Of a stretch of 64,000 bases of DNA, positions 39,101 through 53,200 are shown one piece after another; positions within the stretch are counted from its first letter, which is position 1; each line of letters opens with the position of its first letter. The translations under genes and the position numbers were made by a program. Source of the DNA: Amphiura filiformis (Eukaryota; Echinodermata; Ophiuroidea; Amphilepidida; Amphiuridae); assembly GCF_039555335.1 (NCBI RefSeq), contig NC_092640.1, forward strand, positions 44,988,099-45,052,098. The letters run 5' to 3'. The notes below the pieces were generated by a model. That model did not search any database and was not told the DNA's origin. It was given only the letters and a program-made list of their open reading frames with translations.

Positions 39101-42100
39101 TTATAGTTTGAATATGCATACATTTACTGAAAACCCTAGGGTGTGTGTGCTGAACCTGGAAAGTATTCTGTCTGGGTTTGACATTGGTAACAATGATCTT
39201 ACTTCTGTTCACAGGTCCAAGAGTTTTTAGGTTAAAACTGATACAAGTTTATTTGTACAAGTGTTATTCAACATGTTTATACTGAACTTGCACCCCTGCG
39301 CTTTATTACCCGGTATTTCCCCAATTGAAACACACCTATTGATCAGTAACAGCCAGTGCTTGACTTTTCAGTTTTGAAGATGGTAATTGTGCAAGGTGTG
39401 TTTTGTATACCCAATAAAGAGTACCTATGATGTGTTTTGAATTTGCAACTTTTTTGTATGTGGCAGCAGTGTTCGTAATAAGGTAAGCCCATTCCAAGAG
39501 CCTGTGAAAATCAGCGCAGCTTGTCGATGCACCACTGGCCTGTGAAATTTTGGCACCAAAACATACTCAATGCTGACTTCAACATCAGTCCATGGCATTG
39601 CCTGTTGTTGATTTGGTAGTCTTATAAAGTGTCACAAAAAGTGGACCAGTGTAACATTGAAATGTTACAATTTGAGTTCAGGCTCTTGAAAATTGATAAG
39701 AGGCTGTAGATTTCAAACCCCAAGGGCCCAAATTTCTCTTGAAGGTTTTGGCTTATTTTAAACACTGTGTGGCAGTGTAAGTGTAATTAATAATATTAAT
39801 CATTTACTCCCAATATTTAACAGGTGATGAGTTCGACTCCTTTGCTGTCAACTCCAGAGTTTACGTCCATACCCAGGAAGGTTCCACATGGATCCACTGT
39901 CTATCAGGTGAGAGAAACAAAATGTTCATGGAAAATTAATACTCTGCTGGCCATAGGCAGGCCCGTAGCCAGGGGGTGCAGGGGTGCAACGCACCCTTCC
40001 CCCCCCCCTGAAACTGGTAGTTTTTGGCCAAACTAATGCTCACTGGACATTATTTTTTCTTTAGACCCCGCTACTGACTTTTAATTGTCAGAACCCCTGA
40101 CAGTTCATGAGTTTCAAGCTTCAGAGGCATGAGCAAAGCCCTGTTTGCAATCATTTTAATTAGATTAATCAGTTTAATTACCGCTAGGTATGAGTATACA
40201 TCATTCTAAGTTTAAATTGAATACCAAAACTGTTTTTGAGATATTAAAGAAGTATTTCGTGATCCTAGCATCCTCTATTTATGTAATTTTTCATTAGATA
40301 TCCACAAAAAAAAAACCTATTCCCAAAATTTCAGTTGATTCCGATTTTATGCGTTCATGAGTTATGCATGATTATGTGTATTACACTGCTCCATAGACAA
40401 TGCGTTGTAATTTCGTTCTGGTGCACCAGAACGAAATTAAAATTTCACGATATCTTTGCTAAACAAATTAATCTGCAAGAAATATTTTGTACATAAACAT
40501 TATGTAGCCAGAGGTTTCCAGTGATATAAAAATCTCAACTTTTTTTGAGAAAAGTGGGGGGGGATGAGGCTGTGGATCACGAAATGCCCTTTTAAGAAAA
40601 AACTTAATATTTGGAAAAGTTTTATAGACAGAATGTTTTCATCTTCAGGAGACCTTTAATACATGAACATACAATACCATAAAAGCTTAATTAATTCGAA
40701 GCAAGCGTTAATATACCAATACAATAGATCTTAAAATAATACTTGTTTGTATATGCTTGGATCCGTAATTTATTTGCTCAAACTCCATAACGGCGACTGG
40801 ATTAATGTAGCTTTCATCAGAAGCACACTATATGCTTGTAGACGGGGTTTTACGGTATTACATACATTCGAAATTATATAATGATGTTTCCATGGCAACG
40901 GTACAGGTCTTAATACGGGCTGGAGTTGGGCCCTTCTTCCACTAATATAATGCAAGTGCCAGTTTAAGTAAGCAGATGTGTTATAAATAGCTACAGAAAG
41001 TTGGTAATTATATCCATTAATTGCACAAGTAGAAGCATGTAATATGTTAGCACGAAAGTTTATTGCAGTGAAAAGCAGATTTCATGGATGAACGAAATTC
41101 CTCTTTAACCCAATATTTGTGGAAGAAGGGCCCAACTCTATAGGGTTGGGCCTTTCTTCCATGAAAACCATGATTAAGTGTACATGAAAGACTATTTAGA
41201 GAGTGGATTGTGGCTCATCTTTCACACACAAGGAAGAACAATCTGCTGGCAATAAAATGCTGAGTCTAACTCATTTTTGTAAAAAACTGGAGTTGGGCCC
41301 TCCTTCCACTCAGGTATTCAATTGTATTTGAAAAAAGAAGCTTTACAATACGATATTAAAAATAAAAAGTATGTACAACTGTTTGTAACCAAAAATATAT
41401 TTATCATAATATTTGATGTACAGCCCGTACCAAAAGATCAGCCTGATATTGACCCAATTGGACGCCCCATTGTTCATCGCTCTGCATTGCAACAGACATC
41501 TGGTGAAGCTGTATTTGTGGATGACTTGCCACCTGTACAAGGTATGTGACCAATAATTGAAATGAAACCCACCCATAATTTAGCCCTACTAGTATAGGGC
41601 CTTTTGACTGTGGTGATCCAAAACCATGCTATATCATAGACCACTTGACATCATTGTTTATCAACAAAAGCGAGGGACTCGTCTATCGATATGTTGGAAC
41701 GAACCGCTACACTGTTCAATGGCTTTCTTGTACTATATGAAATGTGGTGGGCGATTAAAAATGCACGTGCCCTGAGCAAACTATGATGCGTACGCACGCA
41801 CACTGCAGGGCAAAGAACAATGGAAATTGCCATAATTTGCGCGAATACTGCCGGGCAATGACGTCACATGTTAAGTGGTCTATATCCAGAGAACTGCTAA
41901 ACCGAGTGACTGCTATTTTCGCAGTGGAGCGATTAGTGGGTTTTAGCTGTTCTCGGATATACCGTATTCACTCGATAGTTAGCATATGTGCCTTCTATCG
42001 AGGGCTTTTGAAAATGTGCAAAAATGAAAAAGTTTATAATGAGCCTCGAAATCCTGCTCAGTTCGCTCTTCTTAAAATGATTCAAAGTCTGTCGCTTTAC

Positions 42101-45100
42101 CAACTGAGCTAATGTGGTTAACACACCAATTTGTAGGTTTAATTGTTCATACATAGCTATGTGTATCGATGATTTGCTCAAAACCCTTTACACTTTTGTC
42201 ACTTTTGTGGATGGCGCTGTTCATTTTTTTTCGTTTTTGCACGTTTTCAAAAGCCCTCGATAGTTAGCACATGTGCCTACTATCGAGGGCTTTTGAAAAC
42301 GTGCAAAAACGAAAAAAAAAAAAATGAACAGCGCCATCCACAAAAGTGACAAAAGTGTAAAGGGTTTTGAGCAAATCATCGATACACATAGCTATATACA
42401 AACAATTAAACCTACAAATTTGTGTGTTAACTACATTAGCTCAGTTGGTAAAGCGACAGAATTTGAATCATCTTAAGAAGAGCGAACTGAGCAGGAGTTC
42501 GAGGCTCGTTATAAACTTTTCCGTTGTTTAATTTTTATTCTGGGGTTTTGAGCTTTTCTTGATAAATTTAATCTTTTTTTGCTTTGTTTTTCATTTTTTT
42601 CCTTATTGTTTCTTATTTGCTTTATTTTGTTTTGTTTTTTCTTTTCTTTTCTTTTTCCTCTTTCTTTCTTTTTTGTTCTATTCATCTGGGGTCATGGACT
42701 ATTTATTCAACAATGTAGTTGGGTATGCCCTCAATGTTAATGAGGTGGTCATGGTCCTCTTTGCCATAACACGTTACAGAAATTCCATATTTTTCAAAGG
42801 CTCTGATGATGGTTCCCTTCTATCAAATAACTATCATTGAAGACTGAGTTTCGCAGTCTATTTCAAAATACTGACTTCGTTTTACATCAAGAAGGACACA
42901 ATAACTGCGACTTAAACGCGATATGGACATGCTTTTTAACCGCAAAGAAGTCTTTTGCATTTTATAATTTTAACCTTATCCATTATACTTTTATGATTTT
43001 GTGCAATACGAAAAATAAAAAAACAAAGAGCGTGTTTATAGTGAGCCAGATTATGCGGTATTTAGCTGGACTGCCACGCAGTCTATATTTGTTTATGTTT
43101 TACTAACCATTGCAAATCTAGACTACGTGGTAGTTTAGATAAATAACGGAAAGATTGTCTCACTATAAACACGCTCATTGTGTAACATGTAAAATCCCGC
43201 TCCGATTCAATTGTGCCTGTTACATTGTGTGCTTTATTGAATCAGGGACCTTGTATAGAGGCCCTGCATGAAATTATCGATTGGCTCCAGACAAAGGATT
43301 TGAACCGGTGTCCTTCACCATAGTTATAGCGGAGTGCAGTCCATTCAATCAAATGTTGTCATCAACCTATTTGATCGTAGTGCAGGGTTATGTGTGTGAG
43401 ACTAACTGTCACAGTAGATTGCAATCATGCTTTTGTTGAATGCATTTGAGTAGTCCGCCATATTTACGGGATGATACGTCACATGCAAGGCCTCTATGGA
43501 GGGACTGGAAACGGCTTCCACCCATTGTACCATGCAAGTTGCTGGTTTACAAATTATCCTCAGTTGAGCAAGCATGAATAATACGTTGATCAATAGACCC
43601 TGGTACGAATCCAAGCACAGTTACAACACAGCGCGCGGGCTTGTCTTGTACATTCACGAAATTCTTAAGAATTATTTCAGTATCGAAATCAGTAGGAATA
43701 CCAAGCGTACGGTGTACACATTCCAGAAAATAGCATTCTGCACAGTGTCATCGACCCTATATCTTCATGGCAGAAATCGCCATAGTAGGTTGAATCCACA
43801 GCCACGATTGGCCATTTGGTTCAGACCATTGAAGCTCTTTGAGACGAATAATTAGTCGAGGGACATGACTAAGGCTACTCACAATAGCCGGGTAATTGAT
43901 CTTGGTTGTGCGTGAATAAGCTTGTATACCCCATTGAGGTCAATGGTCATCGACTTTTATACTGCCTAGTAGTGAGTGCAGCTGTACTACACGATGTAGT
44001 CCATACAGGACCAACGAAATATAAAATTAGAGTTTTGGTCCGATTTTGAGTTCAAAGCGCACGGCCAATTTTCAAAGCGCATTCTAGCGACCATCATATC
44101 TGTTCAACACGTATTTTCAAGTGCATGAGATCTGGTTTCTTGAGAAAAATTCATTTACGGGAGATACTTAGTATTCATCATTTTCTAACCCGGTATCCGA
44201 AGATTTTCGTCTGATATCAAAATCGTGCATAGCAATTCACGTGTATCGATCCCGTGTATTCATTTTAGTGTCTCTGCTGCACCAAATAATTATTAGCCAG
44301 GCTGTGTCGGTGTGTTCTGTATCTCCACAAAATTATCACATTTTGTCTTCAAAATCTTATGTAAATGATTTTCCATGCTACACAGATAATGTATATCCAA
44401 GAACTATGTTTTTATCCAACATTTTTTATTCAACATTACTGAAAAAAAAGTTTTTTATTTGACCGAGAATTTTCAAAGCAAAAAGGCGTATTTCTGAATT
44501 GTGGTGAGTTCAACATGTATCGACCGACTTTTAGCACGACTATGCGTAACAATTCGCAAGGGAAATGTTACGTGTAATCCGATTATCACTGTCAGCTGGA
44601 TCACGCTTTTGAGTTCTGCACCACGATCGATATGATCACAACACAAAGTCTATGGCATTCAACGCCATTTATTGTTCTATTGTGTCCCATCAGCTATGTC
44701 TGCCATTGAGGTGTAGCATGGGTGTAGGAATGCATGAAATTGGATGTAGGGGTGAAATTTTAAAGTTGATCCAATTATTCGCCAGGGAAGTGTTACGTGT
44801 AATCCGATTATCACTTTGTCTATTAGACACGAAATGAGCGTATTTATTTGCCTTCAAAAAGGTGCGTGATCCAGTTACCAAGGAGTTATGTAACCACTCC
44901 ACTTTTAATCCAACTGATCTCTAATTGTTCCTTTGGTAAAAATAAATAAACAAAATTAATAAAAAGCCCACAAAAAAACCTTCAAGAATTGTCAAATGTA
45001 GGCCTATATTCGTAGTTAAAAAAAGACCTGTAAAACAAACATGGCAGAGAAAAAAATCTAAATAGTGAAATACTGAACAGGTTTGAACTTCATCGAGTCT

Positions 45101-47156
45101 CGAAGTCCGGCGTTTTCCAAACTGAGCTAATGGGGTTCAGACATACATTTGCAGGTTGAATTATTCGTATATAGGTATGTTTTGACCCCAGTATGAATAG
45201 AACAAAAAGAAAGAAGAAAAAGAAAAGAAAAGAAAAAACAAAACAAAATAAAGCAAATAAGAAACAATAAAGAAACAAAATGAAAAACAAAGATTAAATT
45301 TATCAAGAAAAGCTCAAACCCAAAAATAAAAATAAAGCAACAGAAAAGTTTACAACGAGCCTCGAACTCCTGCTCAGTTCACTCTTATTAAGATGATTCA
45401 AAGTCTGTCGCTTTACCAACTGAGCTAATGTAGTTAACACAAAAATTTGAAGGTTTAATTGTTCGTATATAGCTATGTGTATCGATGATTTGCTCAAAAC
45501 CCTTTACACTTTTGTCACTTTTGTGGATGGCGCTGTTCATTTTTTTTCGTTTTTGCACGTTTTCAAAAGCCCTCGATAGTAGGCACATGTGCTAACTATC
45601 GAGTGAATACGGTATGCTAACTATGGAGTGAATATGGTAGTGTGTTAAGCCCTATAGTAGGGCTACGCATTATTGGGAAAGCCAGGCCTATTAAATCATG
45701 TATCAGTGATTCCTTGTATCAGAAAATCTATTAAAAAATCTATATTTTCATTAGAAGCAGGGGTACTAACTAACCTGGCTTGCCAAAAGCATTCTTATAA
45801 GAACACAATTTAACAAAATAAACTGAGCTCAAAAAGAAACTTATAATTTTTTACAACTTGTGAATCACAAGGTCATATCCTAAAATAGTGTCAATCAAAA
45901 TGAACCAAAATTACATAAAGGATTACTTTAATACTCTACTCAAAACACATGTCAGTAACCAAGCAGTTGTCCAACTGACACAACAGCAAAATGCACTGTC
46001 ATGGGACAGCTTCCTGGACTTCTTCCACTTTCACAGCCCAACATTTGGCACCCAGCACAAAAAAAATCTGTGAGAATGCACACAAGATCCTTGCACAGAT
46101 GATAAAACGGTGCTGCTTTCTGCTTTTCATACACTTTTTTATGAAACAGGGCTGGGCTGTGAATGTGGTCCAGGAAGCTGTTCCATGTCAGTGCATTGTG
46201 CTGTTGTGTCAGTTGGATAACTGCTTGGTTACTGACATGTGTTTAAGAGTAGAGTATTGAAGTAAACCTGTGTGTAATTTTGGTTCAATTTGATGGACAG
46301 GATTTCAAGATATGACCTTGTGAAAAATTATAAGTTTCTTTTTTAGGCCAGTTTAGTTAATGCTGGAGGTCCATTGTCAGCTGTCCATCGTAATAATAAA
46401 CTGTGGTCTATTCAAAATCTTTCATTTTGACAAAGCTACAGCACCTAAAGTCTTGATATTTGCAGAGCATGTTAGTTTACATGTTTACTAAAGAACTGAA
46501 TTTTGGAAAATATTGAGTGCATCCTCCCCAGCAATGCTACAATATGGCTTTAAGGCACAATCCATGGTTGCAGTCTTACATGGTCGGAAAGAAAAAAATC
46601 TCTAGATTTCATTTAATTTGATCTATTTTCCTTAATGTTTGGCAGGTGAGCTGTACATAGCATTTGTTCTTCCGCCACAAGGACGAGCTAGAGTTTTGTA
46701 AGTCTACTTCTATTGAAGTTATTGTTTCAATCAATTGAATGATTGTACTAGTCAATATTTTTGTAAGCCTATAATACATAGACATGTTAAAATCTTGGGG
46801 GATATTATGACAAGTGAGGCCAATTGCCCCCACCAATGTTGAGTGTATTATGTGAATGCAAAAAAGTGCAGCTTCCCTTCAGTTATGTGTGGAAATGCAA
46901 CCAAATTTGACTCATAGGACTTCTGATACAGAAGTCCTATGAGTCCTATTAAAAAATTGAAAAAACATTTTTGACACAATTTTACCTACTTCTTTAAATC
47001 ATCATCATCATCATCAATACCATCATCATCACCATCACCATCACCATCATCATCATCATCACCATCATCACCATCACCATCATCATCATCATCATCACCA
47101 TCACCATCATCATCATCATCATCACCATCACCATCATCATCACCATCACCATCATC

Positions 47157-47250
<94 letters not shown>

Positions 47251-50200
47251 CCATCACCATCATCATCACCATCACCATCACCATCATCATCATCATCATC
47301 ATCATCACCATCACCATCACCATCACCATCACCATCATCACCATCACCATCACCATCATCATCCTTTGGTTGCATTTCCACACCCATATTTTTGCCTGGC
47401 ATTTGCCGAGATAAATAAATATTACAGCCATTGTAGCACCCATTGTCGACGTCGTCGCCGTTTAACAGCATCTTCAATGATATCTAAAATCATCAGCATC
47501 TTCATCATCATCATCACCATAATTAGATACTAAAGACGAATACCCAACACAAAAAATTTGTCACTTATTTCAAATGATGCATTTTACAGGTCTACCAGTC
47601 TGGTAGCAGCCAAAGATGTAGAAGGATTTGTGACATATGTTAGTGCTGAGGATGTTACCGGTGTTAATGAGTCAAGTATTGATGATGATGAAATCTTGGT
47701 TACCAAAGAGGTATGAGCATAATGTTTGTTGTGGGTTATTGTTAGGGTTTTTGTTGGGATTATAGGGGTTGTTGTTATTAAGGTTGTAGGGGTTGTTGTT
47801 GGGGGTTATTGTTGTTGATGTGGGGGTTGTTGTTGTGGGGGTTCTGCAGGGGTTGTGGGCATTGTTGTTATTATTGGGGTTATTGTTGTTGGGGTTATGG
47901 GAGTTGTTGTTATTAGGGTTTGTTTTTGTTGTTATCATCATCATGAATAGATGCTGATGAGGCCTGAAAAAAATATTGCCCCATAAGCTACAAAGTCAGG
48001 ATTGGTTGGTCATTATTTTTTTCCAACTTCCCAGCAAACACAAAACGTTTTCGACATCATTCGCAAAAGGTTATAAAAGGTTGTCAGAAAACATTTAAAT
48101 GTCGGGTTATATAAAGGGTATATTAAGAGTATAAAACGTTTTCATAAACTTAAAAACATTTTTGATAATCTACTGCTCAGCAAACAAAATGTTTTACAGA
48201 AAACGCTTAAATGTCGGGTTATATAAAGGGTATAAAAACGTTTTAATAACATTCCAAAAACATTCTTGAAAACTTGATACAAAACATTCTAAACAGAATG
48301 TTATTTTGGGGTTGAAAAATATTTTGCGAAAAATGTTTGCCCAAGATATTTTCAATAACGTTTTAAAAACGTTTTCATGACCTTTATATAACCCGACATT
48401 TAAATGTTATTAAAAGGTTTTGAAAAAACATTTTAAGAACATTTCTGTGTTTGCTGGGTTCAAATATTTTAACATAATGTTATTTAAGTATTGACACAAT
48501 ATTTGGCAAAAATGTTTGCAAGAATAGTTTACAATAACATTTTTTGAAAACATTTAAAAATATTGTTGTAGTGTGTTTTCATACAAAACATTTTAAAACA
48601 TTATCATGACCTTTATATAACCCGACATTTTAATGTTATTAAAACGTTTTTACCTAAACCAAAAGCCAAAATATAACTTAATTAAAACGTTTTTAAAACG
48701 TTTTTGTGTTTGCTGGGTTACAATATCAGGAAATGCAAGTTCACCACAAAATACCATGGTAAACAATAAATTATAGGATTTCTTGTTTTTTAATATATTC
48801 TAATTTTGTTATTTTATGCAATAAATTATTACATGACATTAGTAACAACTGTCAAGGAGGTTTTCTGATCATTTTAAGCCGAAATAATGAGGTAAAATGA
48901 AGAAAACCACTTAAAAGCTCTATGGGGGAATTGGTGAATAAAACAAGGGATCCTTGATTTAATCAAACACTCTTAGATTTGACTGTAATTAAAGCACTTA
49001 GTCTTTCACAGGGTACAGCATTGGGTATTACAATCTTATTACAAACTAGAGCGGTTCTCGGGTTGCGCGGTTTTCGGCATACGCGGTTGGTGTGTAAGGT
49101 TGTTGGGTGATGGTATGGTAGTGGTTGTGTTTAGATGTGAGTTTCTTTTCAGAACCCTGTATGGGCGAAGCCTGGATGGTGGATGGGGAGTGTGGGGTGA
49201 TTAAAGAAGGAAATAATATGGAAATGTAATAGGCCGCACGGCTGTGTAATGTTTATGTTTTACAAGATGCCCAGAGCACGGGTTGGGATATGGGATATCC
49301 CCTCGATCGTGGTGTCGAGTTCACAACAGGTGTTGATATTGCTTTACCAAAACAACCCGAGCCGTGTGGTGGAAGTTCAGTTTGTATGTATAGACAGTTT
49401 CCTAGCAATATTGACTGTACCCACCAAGTTTCATGCCCATACGACAGATGTTAGTCATTTGACCTCAGATGACCCCTAAGTGACCTTGGATTACCCCCAA
49501 AATGACCTTCCAAACATTTGACTCTTAATGTTGACTGTACTCACCAAATTTCATGATGTTATGTCAGTTTTTAGTAATTTGACATCAGATGACCCCTGGG
49601 TGACCTCGGATGACACCGAAATGACCTTCCAATAATTTGAATCTAAATGTTGACTATACCCACCAAGTTTCGAGCCCATATAACAGTTTTTAGTAATTTG
49701 ACCTGAAATGCCCCTAAGTGACCTCGGATGACCCCGAAATGACCTTCCAAAAATTTTACTCTAAGTGTTGACTATACCCACCAAGTTTCGTGCCATTATG
49801 ACAGTTTTTTAAGTCATTTGACCTCAGATGAACCCTGGGTGACCTTGGATGACCCCGAAATCTATTCAGCTCTACAAATACAACTGACCAAGTTTAGGCG
49901 ATACACCATGTTGTTAAAACCCCTGTAGACCCTATAAGGGAACAAACCAAAAGATCGATGACGTCCTATTTCATTTCTCAGCCGACCCCCTCCCTCCCTG
50001 CCAGAAACGTAATAATGAAATGTTGAAAATTTTGACATAATAATAATAATGACACATTCTTCAGACCGATGGTTTTGTACAAACGTAATCGAGTATTTTT
50101 ACCCCTCACCCCTAAACTAAACTAAACTAGTTTCGCTTTATAGGACGTCATTGATCTTTTGGTTTGTTTCCTAATACTCGGCATCATCGCACATGTTGAC

Positions 50201-53200
50201 TACCAAACTTCATCACAACATAAACTTCGAAAACGATCCATTCATACTGTCCCATTTATTGATACCTTCTGTTTGTATCAATTGCCAGTGAGCAAAATAC
50301 ACGTGCTCTGTTCACTATACACAGCAAGGTGTAGGTAGCTATGTGCACGATATTACAACCTCTACCATGCTGCATTTGATTTGCAGTTCTGACATCTGGC
50401 CTGCGCCGGTTTAACAACCAGGTCAGACCTTTGGAGCGGGGCTAGACAGGGATGACAGAATGCTGTGTCGTCATAAATTAAATAAAATTTATTACTTTTG
50501 GTAAACAAGGGTTGTCTGAGAAGAAAAAAATGTGGAAAGGTGAAAAGCAAAATGAAAAAAAAGAGAAGAAAAACAGAAGGGGAAAATGAGGAGAAACGGG
50601 AGGGAAATTATGATTTCCTTTCTCCATGCTCAAAATTAAATGTTGAGATTAAAGTTTTCAATTTTCGTTGGAAGGGTGTGCCCGAGTGATTGCGTATTAA
50701 AACAAACGTTAACAAACAAAAACAAAATTCCCTGAATTGTTATGCCAAAATAAAAAAAATAATCTTGTAAATTTTTGGCTCTATGTAAAGTTTGGAAGAA
50801 TTTTTGTTTCTCAAAAAAGAAAAAAAATCTGGGGTCATAATGAGTCAAAAGATGTGTTTTATACAGTAAATGAAGTAAAAATTATGATGCGCAGTGATTA
50901 TGCCACGTTATTAAATTTCTAATCTTAATATTTCGTCTTTTTGTCAAAATTCAAAAAGTATTTAGTTTTGTTTAGTTGTATTAAAATACCCAAACAATTA
51001 AGTTTCTGACTTAAACAGTTCTTTCTGGGACACCCTGTATATAGCATGTTTGTACTACAGTATCGATTTTATTGAAGGTCACTGGTAAACAAGCACTTGA
51101 TAGTCTGTGCCTCGGGCCAGACTGTATGTAACTATCACGATGTTTGTTCGGATCGCCCGACACAAATTGGCTGTGTAGGAGACTAGGTTTGTGCAAACAA
51201 ATTAACGACTTTATAAGCGGTAGAGTGTTTCCAAAAGCAACACAAAAGCAAACAAAAAATACACCCATTGCCCGCTATTTACCGTCATTTAAATGAACGA
51301 CTCTAATCATGTACCGCATTTAAATGAACGACTCTAATCAGCTGCGCAATTCCCCAATGGTGGATAGGCCTTTACTATACACGTATTCTTATTCGTGCAT
51401 TTGACGGACTTGGGTGTTTTTGTTTTTGTTAAATATCTCCTCTCCTGAACACATATTATTATAGAAAATCTATCTACTTCTTCATTCGATTACATACTAT
51501 ATACCCTGCAACTTTCAATCTATACAGTAGCTAGATAAACCCTTAAACGTGCGAACAAATATTGCAAAACAAAATTAAAGTATGGCTCTCCGCCTATGGC
51601 TCCGCCCATACAATTAAGGGCGTCCTTGTGAGCAAATTACTGCTTTAAAGTGTCACAGATATGTGGACCAGTATAACATTAAAATCTCATAGAGATATAA
51701 TTATTTCCTGACAGGTATACTCTACCGGAGCAATCATCGGTGGTGTTGTTGCAACATCTCCAGAGGCTGCACACAAGGCTGCCAAGCTAGTCCATGTGTC
51801 ATATGAGGAGTTGCCAGCTATCACCACGATAGAGGTTAGTTCTTACATCTCATAGGGTGCAATACTCCCAAGAAAAGTTTCCCCATGTTCGCTTCAGGTC
51901 AACAAACAGTGTTACTTTTTAACTATTAAATTGTCTTGAGAGGTGAAGTGACTATTAATTATTTCACCCAGGGGACATAGCCAGGGATTTGGGTGGGTGG
52001 GGGTGTGTGTGTGGGGGGGGGTCATGATGCAACCCCATTGATAAAAAGGGTTACTTTCAGGAATTTTTTAAAAATGTACCAAACAAATTAACAGAAGGAT
52101 CACTTTTTCATGTTAAACAATTCAAATTAGCCAGAAAAGGTAAATTAGGTGGTTAAATCCATTTTTTGCATGTGAGCGAAGTTATCATGATTATGTAGGA
52201 AAAAGGTCCACTTTTTGGAACTTCCTCATAAGTTTTTAGTAGTGATGTAACACATTGGCATCGAACTCTAGGTGCAACATAGTGTAGTGAAAATTTATTA
52301 GTATTCCACCATGTGATGCATTTAGATGCGCTTTGGACTGGGCATATTGAGTGCGCTGGTTCGATCCTTATCCTGTTCTAATTTATTTTTATTGCTCTTT
52401 TAATTGACCTTTTCGGTAAATCCCATAAGCCTTTGAGAGTACGCCTGAGATGTCATCATCTGACATGCCAATATGCGCACATCGTTTATCAAACTTCGCT
52501 ACTAAGCATTGCAAGTCGATGTGACGTCAAATGACGACATCTCAGGAAAAGGCTTACAGGATTTACCGAAAAGGTCAATTGATTATATGCCAGTTTGTGT
52601 GAGCTCCCTTTTCTGTTTACTGCAACTTCTGAAGAAAACAATTTTAATTGTTTTCTTCAGAAGTTTAAAAATATAACTTTTATCCAAATCCAGGAAGCAA
52701 TCGAAGAAGAGGCCTTCCATCCTCAGCCTTTTGAAACTTTGGAGAAGGGAGACATAGACAAAGGTTTCAGTGAGTCATTAGTCATTCTAGAAGGGTCCAT
52801 ACGTACAGCAGCACAAGAGCACTTTTACATGGAGCCTACTACATGTATAGCCATCCCATCAGGAGAAGCTGGCGAGATGGAGATAGCAGCTTGCTTTCAA
52901 GAGCACCATCCAGCGCAGGTAGGTTTTAAACAAATTAATATCTGCTGGCAAAAAAAACCCACCCGAACCACTCACAACAATTATTATGTTTTCAACTTGA
53001 TGAGAGCATCCCACCCTTAAAAATAATCAAATTTTTAGTTTGGGTTCTTCAAAAGCTTATAATTGAGTGGGGGACTAAGTGTAACCTTTCAAATATATTA
53101 AATACTATTGAATGGGCAGTTGAATCTAACATTGACATTCTTACCTGAGACGGGCTACTTTGGATGTGTTGCTAAATTACATGTCCAAAAGATGCACTAA

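Larger units (their letters stand above)
41962..45612. mobile_element. 3.65 kb TA-flanked element with long TIRs and tRNA-like sequence
   Basis: TIRs CCGTATTCACTCGATAGTTA and inverse are flanked by TA (41960-41961 and 45613-45614). Inside, 42290-42695 and 45182-45590 are inverted copies of each other. Each carries a tRNA-like A box (TAGCTCAGTTGG or inverse) and a homopurine/homopyrimidine stretch. A further palindrome is centred near 42271. The interior (42700-45180) shows no transposase; it holds at least one small MITE (43028-43176). A degenerate second copy of the right TIR follows at 45615-45641. Confidence 0.7.

Noticed and set aside
42437..42510. Possible tRNA gene
   Set aside because: A perfect A box and a near B box are present, but the spacing is too long, no cloverleaf closes, and the sequence is repeated in inverted copies, so it is SINE-like.
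46986..47477. Minus-strand open frame of 163 codons, almost pure Asp/Gly, and an overlapping Met/Val frame
   Set aside because: Both are translations of the CAT/CAC microsatellite in intron 17; no codon, splice or homology support.
47672..47944. Asn/Pro-rich minus-strand frame
   Set aside because: Product of the GTT/GGGGTT repeat overlapping exon 18.
49411..49862. Regularly spaced repeats resembling a CRISPR array
   Set aside because: The whole 118-120 bp unit is repeated with no unique spacers, in a eukaryotic intron.
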